A DNA stretch of 10,027 nt from QWPN01 sp044360305 (GCA_044360305.1 JBIKKQ010000128.1:1-10027); one strand, 5' to 3'; shown: positions 1-6,901, counted from the first letter of the stretch. The notes: generated by a model from the sequence alone, not told the origin. Numbers and translations: made by a program.

Positions 1-206
1 GACATGGCGTCTGCTCCGGCTTGCTGGTACTCGGAGCCGGTGGATCGGCGGAAGCTCGAGAAGCGTGAGGCGATCTTGCCTCAGCGACGAGACTTCTGCC
101 GGCCACCGGCGGATTGGGCTTGAAGACCCGACCAAACTAAGGCCGCCGCAGAAACGCCCCCGGAACCGCGGGATTTTTCCGCTGGCGGCAAACCGGCCTC
201 CGGCGT

Positions 207-212
207 TACATT
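207..212 (+). promoter_or_regulatory. Possible -10 element (TACATT)
   Basis: TACATT matches TATAAT at four of six positions. It sits in the AT-richer part of the upstream region, about 110 bases before the GTG start at 323. I see no good -35 hexamer at 16-18 bases spacing. A similar TACA-centred hexamer occurs before the cyclophilin gene at 6237. This is only a suggestion; a start near 219 would give a leader of about 100 nt that includes the hairpin at 295-308. Confidence 0.2.
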
Positions 213-270
213 GCCCCCATCTTTCCCCAGTTTCCTGCCATGGATCGGCGCCGGGGCGCGAGACGCTCCT

Positions 271-308
271 CTCGGGGCCGTTTCATGGCCTGTCGGCCCC
301 TCGGGGCC
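271..308 (+). promoter_or_regulatory. Leader direct repeat and hairpin just before the ribosome binding site
   Basis: CTCGGGGCC occurs twice, at 271-279 and 300-308. Between them GGCCCC (295-300) is complementary to the GGGGCC of either copy. Pairing with the second copy gives a tight hairpin (295-308) ending two bases before the GGAGG at 311. Pairing with the first copy gives a longer-looped hairpin (274-300) that leaves the second copy free. The two structures exclude each other, which is the layout of a simple translational switch, but GC-rich leaders make such pairings by chance and I see no known riboswitch. Confidence 0.25.
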
Positions 309-310
309 AG

Positions 311-315
311 GGAGG
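311..315 (+). promoter_or_regulatory. Ribosome binding site that fixes the GTG start at 323
   Basis: GGAGG lies seven bases before the GTG at 323-325. The reading frame is open far upstream, back past base 65, but contains no ATG there. The upstream codons also encode an unlike, Arg/Pro/His-rich peptide, whereas the phosphoesterase-like homology begins directly after this GTG. Confidence 0.75.
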
Positions 316-322
316 TGCTCCC

Positions 323-1627
323 GTGGCGGACCTCGTCTTTGCTTTCGATCCGGCGATCGACCGGCCGCTCGCAGCCCCCGACGATGCGCCGGCCGACGTC
401 GCCGCGACGATCGGCGACGCCGCGGCCGACGCCTTCGACGCCGCCGTCGATGCGGCGCTCGCCGGCCACGCCTCCGCGCTCGTGCTCTGCGGCCGCGTGC
501 TCGACCCGCGGCGTGCCAGCCCGGCCCAGGCGGCCCGGCTGCGCGGCGGCGTGACACGGCTGGCCGCCGCCGACTGCCGCACGATCGTCGTCGCCGACGA
601 CACGGCGGCCTGCACCGAACTGGCCCGGATGCTCGGTGAGCCGGCCGGCATGCAGTTCGTGACGCCGGCGGCTTCGCTCGAATTCACGGTCCGCGGCCTG
701 CTCGTCGAGATCGTCGCCGGTCGCCATGCGGCAGCGGACCCGCGGCCCGCCGAGGCACACGGCGGCGACCCCGCCCCTCTGCGCCGGCGGATCGTGATCG
801 GCTGGGACCAGGCGCTGTGGCACGAGCGCTGGTCGACGCCGGCCGCCGGCGAGGAGCCCACGCTCGTCGACCTGATCACCGGCCAGCGTCCCGCTCCGGC
901 CGCGGCCGCCGATCCGGGCTTCGCGGCCACAGCGGCCGCCGTGCCGGCCTGGAAACACCCCGGTTGCTTCCTGGTCTGGGGCTCGCGGCTCCGGCCGGCG
1001 TTGCCTCCCGGCGTCCAGCATCTGCCGCCGGTCCAGGCCCGCTCGCCCCACGAGACATCCCCCGGCTGCTGCTGCAGCCTGACGCTCCTCGAACGAGATG
1101 CGTCGCGAGCGGCAACCGTCGAGCCGTTCGCCGTGCCGCACGCCGACTGGCGCGGCTCGTGGCGCGAGATCCCGACCCGCCGGGTGGCCTGGCGGACGGT
1201 GTCGATCGAATCCGCGGCCGGCGGCGACGAGGAACTGGCCACCGCGGTCTGGTCGGCACTCGAGGCCCAGCCACCGGCCGCCGGCGGACCGCTGGAGATC
1301 GTGCGCGTGCTCGTGGAGTGCGGCACGAGCGTGCCGCGCCGCGTCCGCGTCGGCGAGATTTCGGCCGAGACCCTCGCCCGGGTGCGGCAGCTGTACGACG
1401 CGAAGGCGTTCCGGATCTGGTGCCGCGACCTGCTGCCGCATCCGGGCGAGTCGCTCGCGCCGCTCGGGCACGCCCGCTCCGGCAGCCGGCCCGGCAGCAC
1501 GACGTCGTTCTCGTCGGCACTGGCCGACATCGTCTCGGCGCTCGAGCAGGCGGCCGACCCGTCCCTGCCCCCCGACCTGGCCCGCGAGGCTGGCTGGCTG
1601 GCGTTGGAACTCGTCGAGTCTGTCTGA
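323..1627 (+). CDS. Mre11/SbcD-like metallophosphoesterase fold protein, predicted catalytically inactive
   Basis: This 434-residue protein follows the layout of an SbcD/YhaO-type DNA repair phosphoesterase, the usual partner of the ATPase encoded next. The order of blocks fits: DPAIDRPL (9-16) stands where DLHLDxPL is expected, VLCGRVLD (54-61) for VLAGDLFD, RTIVVADDT (86-94) for the GNHD strand, and FLVWGSRLR (216-224) for the ALGHxH strand. The cap-domain signature PPVQARSPHETSPGC (235-249) resembles PGSPQGRSPxETGxxGC, followed by RRVAWRTV (286-293). Nearly all metal ligands are changed: the motif I His is Ala11, the bridging Asp is Arg58, GNHD reads ADDT and GHxH reads GSRL. Asp9 survives. 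The frame is intact with no sign of decay, so I infer a maintained pseudoenzyme, perhaps a structural or regulatory subunit. A family assignment by search has not been made; an automated annotation would probably call it hypothetical. Confidence 0.7.
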   Translation: MADLVFAFDPAIDRPLAAPDDAPADVAATIGDAAADAFDAAVDAALAGHASALVLCGRVLDPRRASPAQAARLRGGVTRLAAADCRTIVVADDTAACTELARMLGEPAGMQFVTPAASLEFTVRGLLVEIVAGRHAAADPRPAEAHGGDPAPLRRRIVIGWDQALWHERWSTPAAGEEPTLVDLITGQRPAPAAAADPGFAATAAAVPAWKHPGCFLVWGSRLRPALPPGVQHLPPVQARSPHETSPGCCCSLTLLERDASRAATVEPFAVPHADWRGSWREIPTRRVAWRTVSIESAAGGDEELATAVWSALEAQPPAAGGPLEIVRVLVECGTSVPRRVRVGEISAETLARVRQLYDAKAFRIWCRDLLPHPGESLAPLGHARSGSRPGSTTSFSSALADIVSALEQAADPSLPPDLAREAGWLALELVESV

Positions 1628-1711
1628 CGCCGTCCGGTCACCCCGACACCAGGATCTCCGTTTCGTTCCCGATCACGTAGCCCCTGAGCAGCCCGCCGTA
1701 GCCGAGGTTTT

Positions 1712-4700
1712 ATGTTCATCGAACGCATCGACGCCGAACGCTTCGGCGCCCTGACGAACGCCACGATTGATCGCCTCGGCCCCGGCGTGCAGGTGCTCTA
1801 CGGCACCAACGAGACCGGCAAGACGACGCTGCTGGAGTTCATCCGCGCGGTGTTCTTCGGCTTCGAGGGGCTGTTTCGGCGCGGCGTGCTCGATCCGCAG
1901 CTTCCCTGCGCCGGCCGGCTTGCCGTCCGCACCGGCCCCGAGCGCGCGCTCGTCGCCCTCGAACGCCGCCACGAGGGCCCGGGCATCCGCGGCCTGACGC
2001 GGCAGAGCTACGAGGACGACATCGTCGGCCTCGGCGGCGACGTCGGCGACCTCCTCGCCGTGACCGACATCGACCCACGCACGGAGGACAACCGGCAGCG
2101 GCTCTATCTCCAGGATCTCGTCGGCGGGATCGACGAGACCACGTTCACCAACGTCATGGCCTTCGGGCTCGACGAGCTCCACGAACTGCGCACGCTCGAG
2201 CCGGAGGGCTGCGGCAGCCGGCTCTACGAGCTCGCCAGCGGGCTCGACCGATCGAAGATCGCCCGCGTCCTCGCCCACCTGCGCGACGCCATCGCCCGGC
2301 TCGACTCCGCCGACCCGGCGGTGTCGCCGCTCAAGGCGCTGGAGCAGAGCCGCGACGCGCTGCACGAGCGGCTGGCGGCCCTCGCCTCCCCCGCGATCGT
2401 CGCCGGCGGCCTGTGGGCGGAACTCGCCCATCTCGACGCCGAGATCGCCGCGGCCGATGGCCGGATCGCCGAGGCGGTCCGGGGCGAGACAGTCGTCCGG
2501 GGCGTGCTCCCGCTGGAGGGGCTGCACGACGCCTGGCGGCGCACGGCCGAACGGCTGGCAACGCTCGAGGCGGCGCCGCTCGTGCACGCCGACCGTGACG
2601 CGTGGCGATATGCCAACCGGCGACTGAAGCGGCATGCCCGGCTCGCCGCCCGGCGAAAAAAGCGCCGGGCCAAGCTCGCCCGCAGCCTCGCCGGCCTGCC
2701 GCCAGAGTCGGCGGTGTGGGGGAAGCGGGTCGCGGTGGCCGCGGCCTGCGAGGAACTGCCCCGGCTCGAGCGGCTCGCGGCCGACGTTGGCCGGGCCGAG
2801 GCCCATGCCCGGCTCGCCGCCCGCCGGTTCGGCGAGCAGGTGGCCGTGGCCGGCCTGTCGCGCGTGATCCCGATCGCCGCCACGGTGGACGACTCCGGCA
2901 CGCTCCCAGAGGTGCTGCTCCCCGAGGGCTTCGCCCACTCCTTCGGCCCGCTTCGTGCGCGGGCCCGCGACCTGGCCCGGGCCGGCCGCGAGGTGGCCGC
3001 CGCGAAGCGGGCGATCGCCGAGGCGCGGCGTGGCCACGACGAGATTCGCGGCGCGGTGAAGTCGGCGGGGGCGACGCTCGGCGGCCTGACGCTCGCCGAG
3101 GCGATCGAACAGGCGGGCGAGCGCGTGGCCGCGCTGCGGAAGCGGCTCTTGTCGGGCGACCAGCTCGCCGAGGTGGAGGGGTCGATCACCGACCTGGAGC
3201 GCGAGGTGACCGCCAGCCTCGCCGACCAGCTGATCCCGGTGCCCTGGCTGCTCGGTCTCGGCGGCCTGTTCGTCGCCGGAACCGGGATGCTGCTGTCGGG
3301 CCTGTTCCTCCAGTCGCAGATCACGACGGCGGTCGCGTACGCGTTCATCCCGCTGGGCCTGGTGAGCACGGGGCTGGCGGCGGGCACGACCTGGTCACTC
3401 GACCGCTCGGCGACGGTCCGGCTCGACTCGGCCCGCAGCCGGCTGGAGATCGCCCGCAAGCGGCGCGACGACCTGCTCGCCCAGTGCGGCCTGCTCGACA
3501 AGCGGATCGCCCCCGATGCCACGACCGCGCTCGACCGCCGACTGGCGGCGGCCCAGGCGGAGCTCGACCGGCTGGAGGATCTGGCGGCCCGCGACGGGTC
3601 GGTGCAGTTGCACGCCGACCGGGTGGCTGTGGCCCAACAGGCCCTGGAGCGGGCCCGGGCGGAGGCGCGGACGGCCCGGCAGCGCTGGCGGAAGGCGCTC
3701 GAGCATCGCGGCCTGCCGGCCACGCTCTCCCCACGCGAGGTCCGACAGATCGCCACCCATCGGCACACGCTGCTCACGCTCGACGACGACCGGCGTCGGC
3801 TGTCGGAGGAGGCCCGGAACAAGCGCGAGGAGGTGGCCGCCTTCTCCCGCCGGATCGACGAGCTGCTGGTGGAGTGCGAGATCGTGCCCGAGTCCACGCC
3901 GCTCGACCATCTCCGGCTCCTGCAGGAGCGGCTCGACGCCGACAAGGCCCGGATCCGGCGCCGGGCCTCGCTCACCCGGCGGCTGGAGGCGGCCCGGCGC
4001 CGGCATCGCCACGCCGTCCGCCAGGTCCGCGTGGCGGAACGAGCCGTGCGCGAGTTCTACACCCGCTGGGGCGTGACGACGGAGCAGGACTTCCTCGCCA
4101 AGGTGGACCGCCGCCCCGAATACGAGCAGGCCCGCGCCGAGGCCGAGGCGGCGGAGACCGCCTGGCTCGACGCCCGCCGGCGCACGAACGAGCCGGCCGA
4201 CGTCGACCGCTGGCTGGCCGAGGTGCATCTCGTGCCGCTCGACCGGCGGCTGGCCGACGCCTGCGCCATGACAGGTCGGCACCGCGCCGCCCGCGCCGCG
4301 CTCGAAGGCCGGCGCCGCGAGGTGGCGAGCCGCGTCGCGGCGGCGGCCGACGACCGATCGACCGAATCGCTGCAGGCCGAACTGGCGGCGGTCGAGGAGC
4401 GGTTGGCGGGGCAGCTCGACCGGCGGCGGCTCCTCGAGCAGGCCCGGCGACTGCTGGAGGAAACCCGGGCCGTGGTCGCCCGCGACCATCAGCCGCCGGT
4501 GCTCCGCGAGGCGTCCCGCTGGCTCGCCCGGCTGACCGCGGGCCGGTATCCGGCCATCATCACCGCGATCGACGAGGCCCGCCTCGACGTCCGCGATGCC
4601 GAGGGTGCGCTGTGGAGTCCGGAGCGGCTCAGCCGGGGCACGCGGGAGCAGGTGTTCCTCGCCCTCCGGCTGGCGTTGATCCGCGACCTCGGCCGGCACG

Positions 4701-5152
4701 ACGTCAGCCTGCCGATCGTGATGGACGACGCCCTCGTCAACTTCGACGACGCCCGGGCCCGGTCGGCGGCCCGGGTGCTGGTCGAGTTCGTCGCCGAACA
4801 GTCGGCCGACCGGCAGATGATCGTGCTCACCTGCCACGAGCACGTCGCCCGGATCTTCCACGAGGCGGGGGCCCACGTCCGCTCGTTCACCGATCCGGCC
4901 CCGCTCTGGGGTCCGCCCGCCCCGCGGGTTCGACCTGCCGTTCGGATCGAGCCGGCGCCGGTGATCGACGTCGCCCCGGAACCGGCCGACGATCCGATCC
5001 CTCCGACGATCGAGCCGGCAGACGATCTGTGGCCGGCGGAGGAGTATTTCTTCGGCGAGTCGGCCCAGGGAACCGCGCCGGCGAACGCGGCCGCGGGAGA
5101 ACGCCGGCCGTCCCGGCGCCAGGCAACCCGGCCGCGCCGCGGACGACGCTGA
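1712..5152 (+). CDS. YhaN/Rad50-like AAA (ABC-type) ATPase with central membrane hairpin
   Basis: An 1146-residue SMC/Rad50-type ATPase of the YhaN group. The N-terminal half-ATPase has Walker A GTNETGKTT (31-39) after a FGALTNATIDRLGPG strand. The stretch near 151-178 (GLDELHEL, then SRLYELASG) is characteristic of YhaN proteins. Long Arg/Glu/Ala-rich coiled coils follow, interrupted by two hydrophobic helices (about 511-533 and 538-561). The C-terminal half has signature LSRGTREQ (973-980), Walker B LPIVMDD (1000-1006), D-loop region VNFDD and H-loop His1042. All catalytic motifs look intact, so it should bind and hydrolyse ATP and act on DNA or chromosome ends, probably at the membrane. 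Residues from about 1062 form a Pro/Ala/Asp-rich tail with EPADD twice and a very basic end. GAGG sits four bases before the ATG. It lies 84 bases after the pseudo-phosphoesterase gene and is probably cotranscribed with it. Confidence 0.9.
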   Translation: MFIERIDAERFGALTNATIDRLGPGVQVLYGTNETGKTTLLEFIRAVFFGFEGLFRRGVLDPQLPCAGRLAVRTGPERALVALERRHEGPGIRGLTRQSYEDDIVGLGGDVGDLLAVTDIDPRTEDNRQRLYLQDLVGGIDETTFTNVMAFGLDELHELRTLEPEGCGSRLYELASGLDRSKIARVLAHLRDAIARLDSADPAVSPLKALEQSRDALHERLAALASPAIVAGGLWAELAHLDAEIAAADGRIAEAVRGETVVRGVLPLEGLHDAWRRTAERLATLEAAPLVHADRDAWRYANRRLKRHARLAARRKKRRAKLARSLAGLPPESAVWGKRVAVAAACEELPRLERLAADVGRAEAHARLAARRFGEQVAVAGLSRVIPIAATVDDSGTLPEVLLPEGFAHSFGPLRARARDLARAGREVAAAKRAIAEARRGHDEIRGAVKSAGATLGGLTLAEAIEQAGERVAALRKRLLSGDQLAEVEGSITDLEREVTASLADQLIPVPWLLGLGGLFVAGTGMLLSGLFLQSQITTAVAYAFIPLGLVSTGLAAGTTWSLDRSATVRLDSARSRLEIARKRRDDLLAQCGLLDKRIAPDATTALDRRLAAAQAELDRLEDLAARDGSVQLHADRVAVAQQALERARAEARTARQRWRKALEHRGLPATLSPREVRQIATHRHTLLTLDDDRRRLSEEARNKREEVAAFSRRIDELLVECEIVPESTPLDHLRLLQERLDADKARIRRRASLTRRLEAARRRHRHAVRQVRVAERAVREFYTRWGVTTEQDFLAKVDRRPEYEQARAEAEAAETAWLDARRRTNEPADVDRWLAEVHLVPLDRRLADACAMTGRHRAARAALEGRRREVASRVAAAADDRSTESLQAELAAVEERLAGQLDRRRLLEQARRLLEETRAVVARDHQPPVLREASRWLARLTAGRYPAIITAIDEARLDVRDAEGALWSPERLSRGTREQVFLALRLALIRDLGRHDVSLPIVMDDALVNFDDARARSAARVLVEFVAEQSADRQMIVLTCHEHVARIFHEAGAHVRSFTDPAPLWGPPAPRVRPAVRIEPAPVIDVAPEPADDPIPPTIEPADDLWPAEEYFFGESAQGTAPANAAAGERRPSRRQATRPRRGRR

Positions 5153-5180
5153 CGCCGCGCTCCGGACAGGGCGGCCGCCA

Positions 5181-5189
5181 TGCTAGTCT
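5181..5189 (+). promoter_or_regulatory. Possible extended -10 promoter element
   Basis: TGCTAGTCT has the TGn plus hexamer form of an extended -10 element and lies in the 82-base gap after the ATPase gene. Transcription from about 5196 would give a leader of about 39 nt to the ATG at 5235. The hexamer matches the consensus only partly and no clear -35 is seen. Confidence 0.22.
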
Positions 5190-5234
5190 CGTAGGACAGG
5201 CCGAACCCTGACCACTCCCAAGGAGTCCTCGACG

Positions 5235-6173
5235 ATGATGCATGCCTTCCCCTGTTCCCTCGCGGTCGTGGCCCTCGGGTTCGCCTCCCTGCTGACCACC
5301 GCCGCGGCCGCTGAGCCCGCCGCGCCGGCGGATAAGCCGGCCGGCGGTCGGGTCGGCTACATGTATCTCGTCAACGGCGGCGTGACCGACGCCGTGGTCA
5401 AGGCGGCCGGCATCACGGGGCACGAAGGCCGCGGCGGGCCGTACGTCGGCACCTGGCACGACATCAAGGGCATCGACAAGATCCAGCCCGGCCGCCTCGA
5501 CCCGCTGGAGCGCGGCGAGTTCGACATGCTCCTGGCGGGGACGCTGCATTGCTACCCCAACGCGGAAAGCTGGAACAACCACCTCGGGCTCGATTCCACG
5601 CCGGCGGCGTTCGCCACCCTGGGCAGCAAGAACAATCCCCGCTTCCGCCTCGTCTGGCAGACCTACATCTGGCCCGTTGGCACGATGCCCAAGGACGGGC
5701 CGAAGACGCTCGATGTCGCCGCGACCAAAACCCGGGCTTCGCGCGAGCCGCTCGCGGAACTGCAGACGCTCTGCGACCAGATCAACGACAAACTCGGCCG
5801 GCGCGTGATGGTGATCTCGCCGGCCGGCGCGGCGACGGTCAAGCTCGTGGAGATGGTGGCGGACGGGAAGTTTCCCGGGATCACCGATCCGGCCGACCTG
5901 TGGACGGAGTTCAACATGCACTCCAACAAGCACGTGCTCGCGGTCACGGCGTTCTGCAACGTGGGGGCGATGTACGGCGTCTCACCGCTCGGCCTGAAGC
6001 CCGATTTCACCGGGGTCGGCTACGGTGGCGGTGGCAAGGGCCCGAAGCCGGACACGATGGAGGGGATCACGGACGAACAGATGGCGATCTTGCAGAAAAT
6101 CGCCTTCGACGCCCTCTCGACCTGTCCCCAGTCGGGCTTTCCGCAGGCTGCGCCGGCGCCGGCCGGTCCGTGA
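5235..6173 (+). CDS. Secreted SGNH-hydrolase-like protein (planctomycete type), nucleophile not found
   Basis: A 312-residue exported protein. Residues 1-26 form a signal peptide with hydrophobic core and a likely AAA|E cut after 26, so the mature protein is periplasmic or outside. AGGAG lies nine bases before the first of two tandem ATGs. The body resembles secreted planctomycete SGNH-like proteins as I recall them: KAAGITGHEG (56-65), a GEFDMLL strand (94-100), a GSKNNPRFRLVWQTYIWP block (130-147), a VMVISPAG strand (191-198), and the C-terminal DLWTEFNMH (221-229) followed by GVSPLGL, where Glu225 and His229 would stand for the usual Asp/His pair. The expected GxS block near the N-terminus reads YLVNGG (44-49), with no serine. 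The end is Gly-rich (261-269) then Pro/Ala-rich. The substrate is unknown; the protein may be inactive or use another residue. The fold assignment is tentative. Confidence 0.5.
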   Translation: MMHAFPCSLAVVALGFASLLTTAAAAEPAAPADKPAGGRVGYMYLVNGGVTDAVVKAAGITGHEGRGGPYVGTWHDIKGIDKIQPGRLDPLERGEFDMLLAGTLHCYPNAESWNNHLGLDSTPAAFATLGSKNNPRFRLVWQTYIWPVGTMPKDGPKTLDVAATKTRASREPLAELQTLCDQINDKLGRRVMVISPAGAATVKLVEMVADGKFPGITDPADLWTEFNMHSNKHVLAVTAFCNVGAMYGVSPLGLKPDFTGVGYGGGGKGPKPDTMEGITDEQMAILQKIAFDALSTCPQSGFPQAAPAPAGP

Positions 6174-6178
6174 GCCTG

Positions 6179-6208
6179 CCGGAACCGTTCCGTGCCGTCG
6201 GGTTCCGG
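6179..6208 (+). terminator. Hairpin after the SGNH-like gene
   Basis: CCGGAACC (6179-6186) and GGTTCCGG (6201-6208) form a perfect 8-bp inverted repeat with a 14-base loop, starting five bases after the stop codon. No T run follows, so it would be a weak or factor-assisted terminator, or an mRNA end-protecting hairpin. Confidence 0.4.
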
Positions 6209-6236
6209 ACGCCTCCGCGCCGCGGCCGGTTTGCCG

Positions 6237-6242
6237 TACACT
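6237..6242 (+). promoter_or_regulatory. Possible -10 element of the cyclophilin gene
   Basis: TACACT, preceded by TTTGCCG, matches TATAAT at four of six positions. It lies 78 bases before the ATG at 6320 and downstream of the preceding hairpin, where a separate promoter would be expected. No clear -35 element is visible at the standard distance. Confidence 0.27.
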
Positions 6243-6307
6243 CGGCGCCCGGCCGGGAGACGGACCGGAAACCGCCATGGTGGTCGCTCGCGGCGTGCCG
6301 TAATCGC

Positions 6308-6313
6308 AGGAGG
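6308..6313 (+). promoter_or_regulatory. Strong ribosome binding site of the cyclophilin gene
   Basis: AGGAGG lies six bases before the ATG at 6320. It picks this start over the earlier in-frame codons, which reach back into the preceding gene, and it places a signal peptide at the N-terminus. Confidence 0.8.
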
Positions 6314-6319
6314 ATCGAG

Positions 6320-6901
6320 ATGATCGCAAGCCGCCGCACGGTGTTCTGCACGTTGACGGTCGTGGTGTCGCTGGTGTCCCAGGGAATCGCACAGGAAAAA
6401 CCGATGTTGCCAAGATGCTTTTTGGATATCTCCGCGGGTGGTCAGAAGCTCGGCCGGATCGTGGTCGAACTGCGGTCCGACGTCGTGCCCAAGACCGCGG
6501 AAAACTTCCGCGCCCTGTGCACCGGCGAGAAGGGCTTCGGCTTCAAGGGGAGCACGTTTCACCGCGTGATCCCCGACTTCATGTGCCAGGGGGGCGACTT
6601 CACCAACCACAACGGCACCGGCGGCAAGTCGATCTACGGCGCGAAGTTCGCCGACGAGAACTTCACGCTCAAGCACACCGGCCCGGGGGTGTTGAGCATG
6701 GCCAACGCGGGCCCCAACACCAACGGCTCGCAGTTCTTCCTCTGCACCGCCAAGACCGACTGGCTCGACGGCAAGCACGTCGTCTTCGGTCAGGTGGTCG
6801 AGGGCATGGACGTGGTCAAGAAGGTCGAGGCCCTCGGTTCGCGGTCCGGCCAGACGAAGGAAAAGATCGAGATCACCGACTGCGGTGAACTGAAGCAGTA
6901 G
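6320..6901 (+). CDS. Exported cyclophilin-type peptidyl-prolyl cis-trans isomerase, eukaryote-like
   Basis: A 193-residue single-domain cyclophilin that catalyses cis-trans isomerisation of Xaa-Pro bonds during protein folding. Residues 1-24 are a signal peptide (ASRR, hydrophobic core, cut after GIA before Gln25), so it acts in the periplasm or outside. The catalytic pocket is complete: Arg82 in FHRVIPDFMCQGGDF, Phe87, Met88, Gln90, Phe140 (QFFLCT), Trp148 and His153 (DWLDGKHVVFGQV), equivalent to human CypA Arg55, Phe60, Met61, Gln63, Phe113, Trp121 and His126 with a constant offset of 27. The segments CTGEKGFGFKGS, HNGTGGKSIYG, LKHTGPGVLSMANAGPNTNG and the ending ITDCGEL match eukaryotic cyclophilin A almost residue for residue, unlike the shorter PpiA/PpiB of most bacteria. 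The gene stands alone between its own putative promoter and a shared terminator hairpin. Function is confident; client proteins are unknown. Confidence 0.95.
   Translation: MIASRRTVFCTLTVVVSLVSQGIAQEKPMLPRCFLDISAGGQKLGRIVVELRSDVVPKTAENFRALCTGEKGFGFKGSTFHRVIPDFMCQGGDFTNHNGTGGKSIYGAKFADENFTLKHTGPGVLSMANAGPNTNGSQFFLCTAKTDWLDGKHVVFGQVVEGMDVVKKVEALGSRSGQTKEKIEITDCGELKQ

Larger units (their letters stand above)
1..322. other. Left-edge region without a convincing gene; probable leader of the operon at 323
   Basis: I see no supportable gene here. One frame is open from base 1 to a TGA at 121-123 (40 codons, third positions only moderately GC-rich) and could be the last codons of an upstream gene, but I do not recognise the peptide. 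On the minus strand an ATG lies at 5-3 with GGAG eight bases upstream, so a divergent gene starting leftwards is equally possible. The segment from about 150 to 240 is less GC-rich than the coding DNA and holds short A and T runs, as expected for a promoter region. The last 50 bases carry a direct repeat and a hairpin, listed separately. Confidence 0.5.

Noticed and set aside
158..178. GC-rich imperfect inverted repeat followed by ATTTTT, looking like an intrinsic terminator for an upstream plus-strand gene
   Set aside because: The stem is bulged and the loop would be only two bases; not stable enough to call, and no upstream gene is established.
65..322. N-terminal extension of the phosphoesterase-like gene back to the GTG at 65
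   Set aside because: The extension is Arg/Pro/His-rich and unlike the family; the GTG at 323 has GGAGG at ideal distance and homology starts there.
2656..2662. A AAA AAG slippery heptamer in the ATPase gene, in the zero frame, with a possible short hairpin after it and a long open -1 frame
   Set aside because: It encodes Lys-Lys in an Arg/Lys-rich coiled coil. The -1 frame is open only because of the GC-rich codon usage and encodes low-complexity Arg/Pro/Gly sequence. Losing the C-terminal ATPase half would destroy the protein.
2224..3975. Long minus-strand open frame antisense to the ATPase gene (583 codons); similar ones at 1673-3037 and 3395-4876
   Set aside because: Compositionally biased (Ser/Arg/Ala-rich) shadows of a gene whose sense translation has complete ATPase motifs.
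5549..6319. Upstream extension of the cyclophilin frame into the preceding gene
   Set aside because: It overlaps the SGNH-like gene out of frame. The ATG at 6320 has AGGAGG and begins a typical signal peptide.
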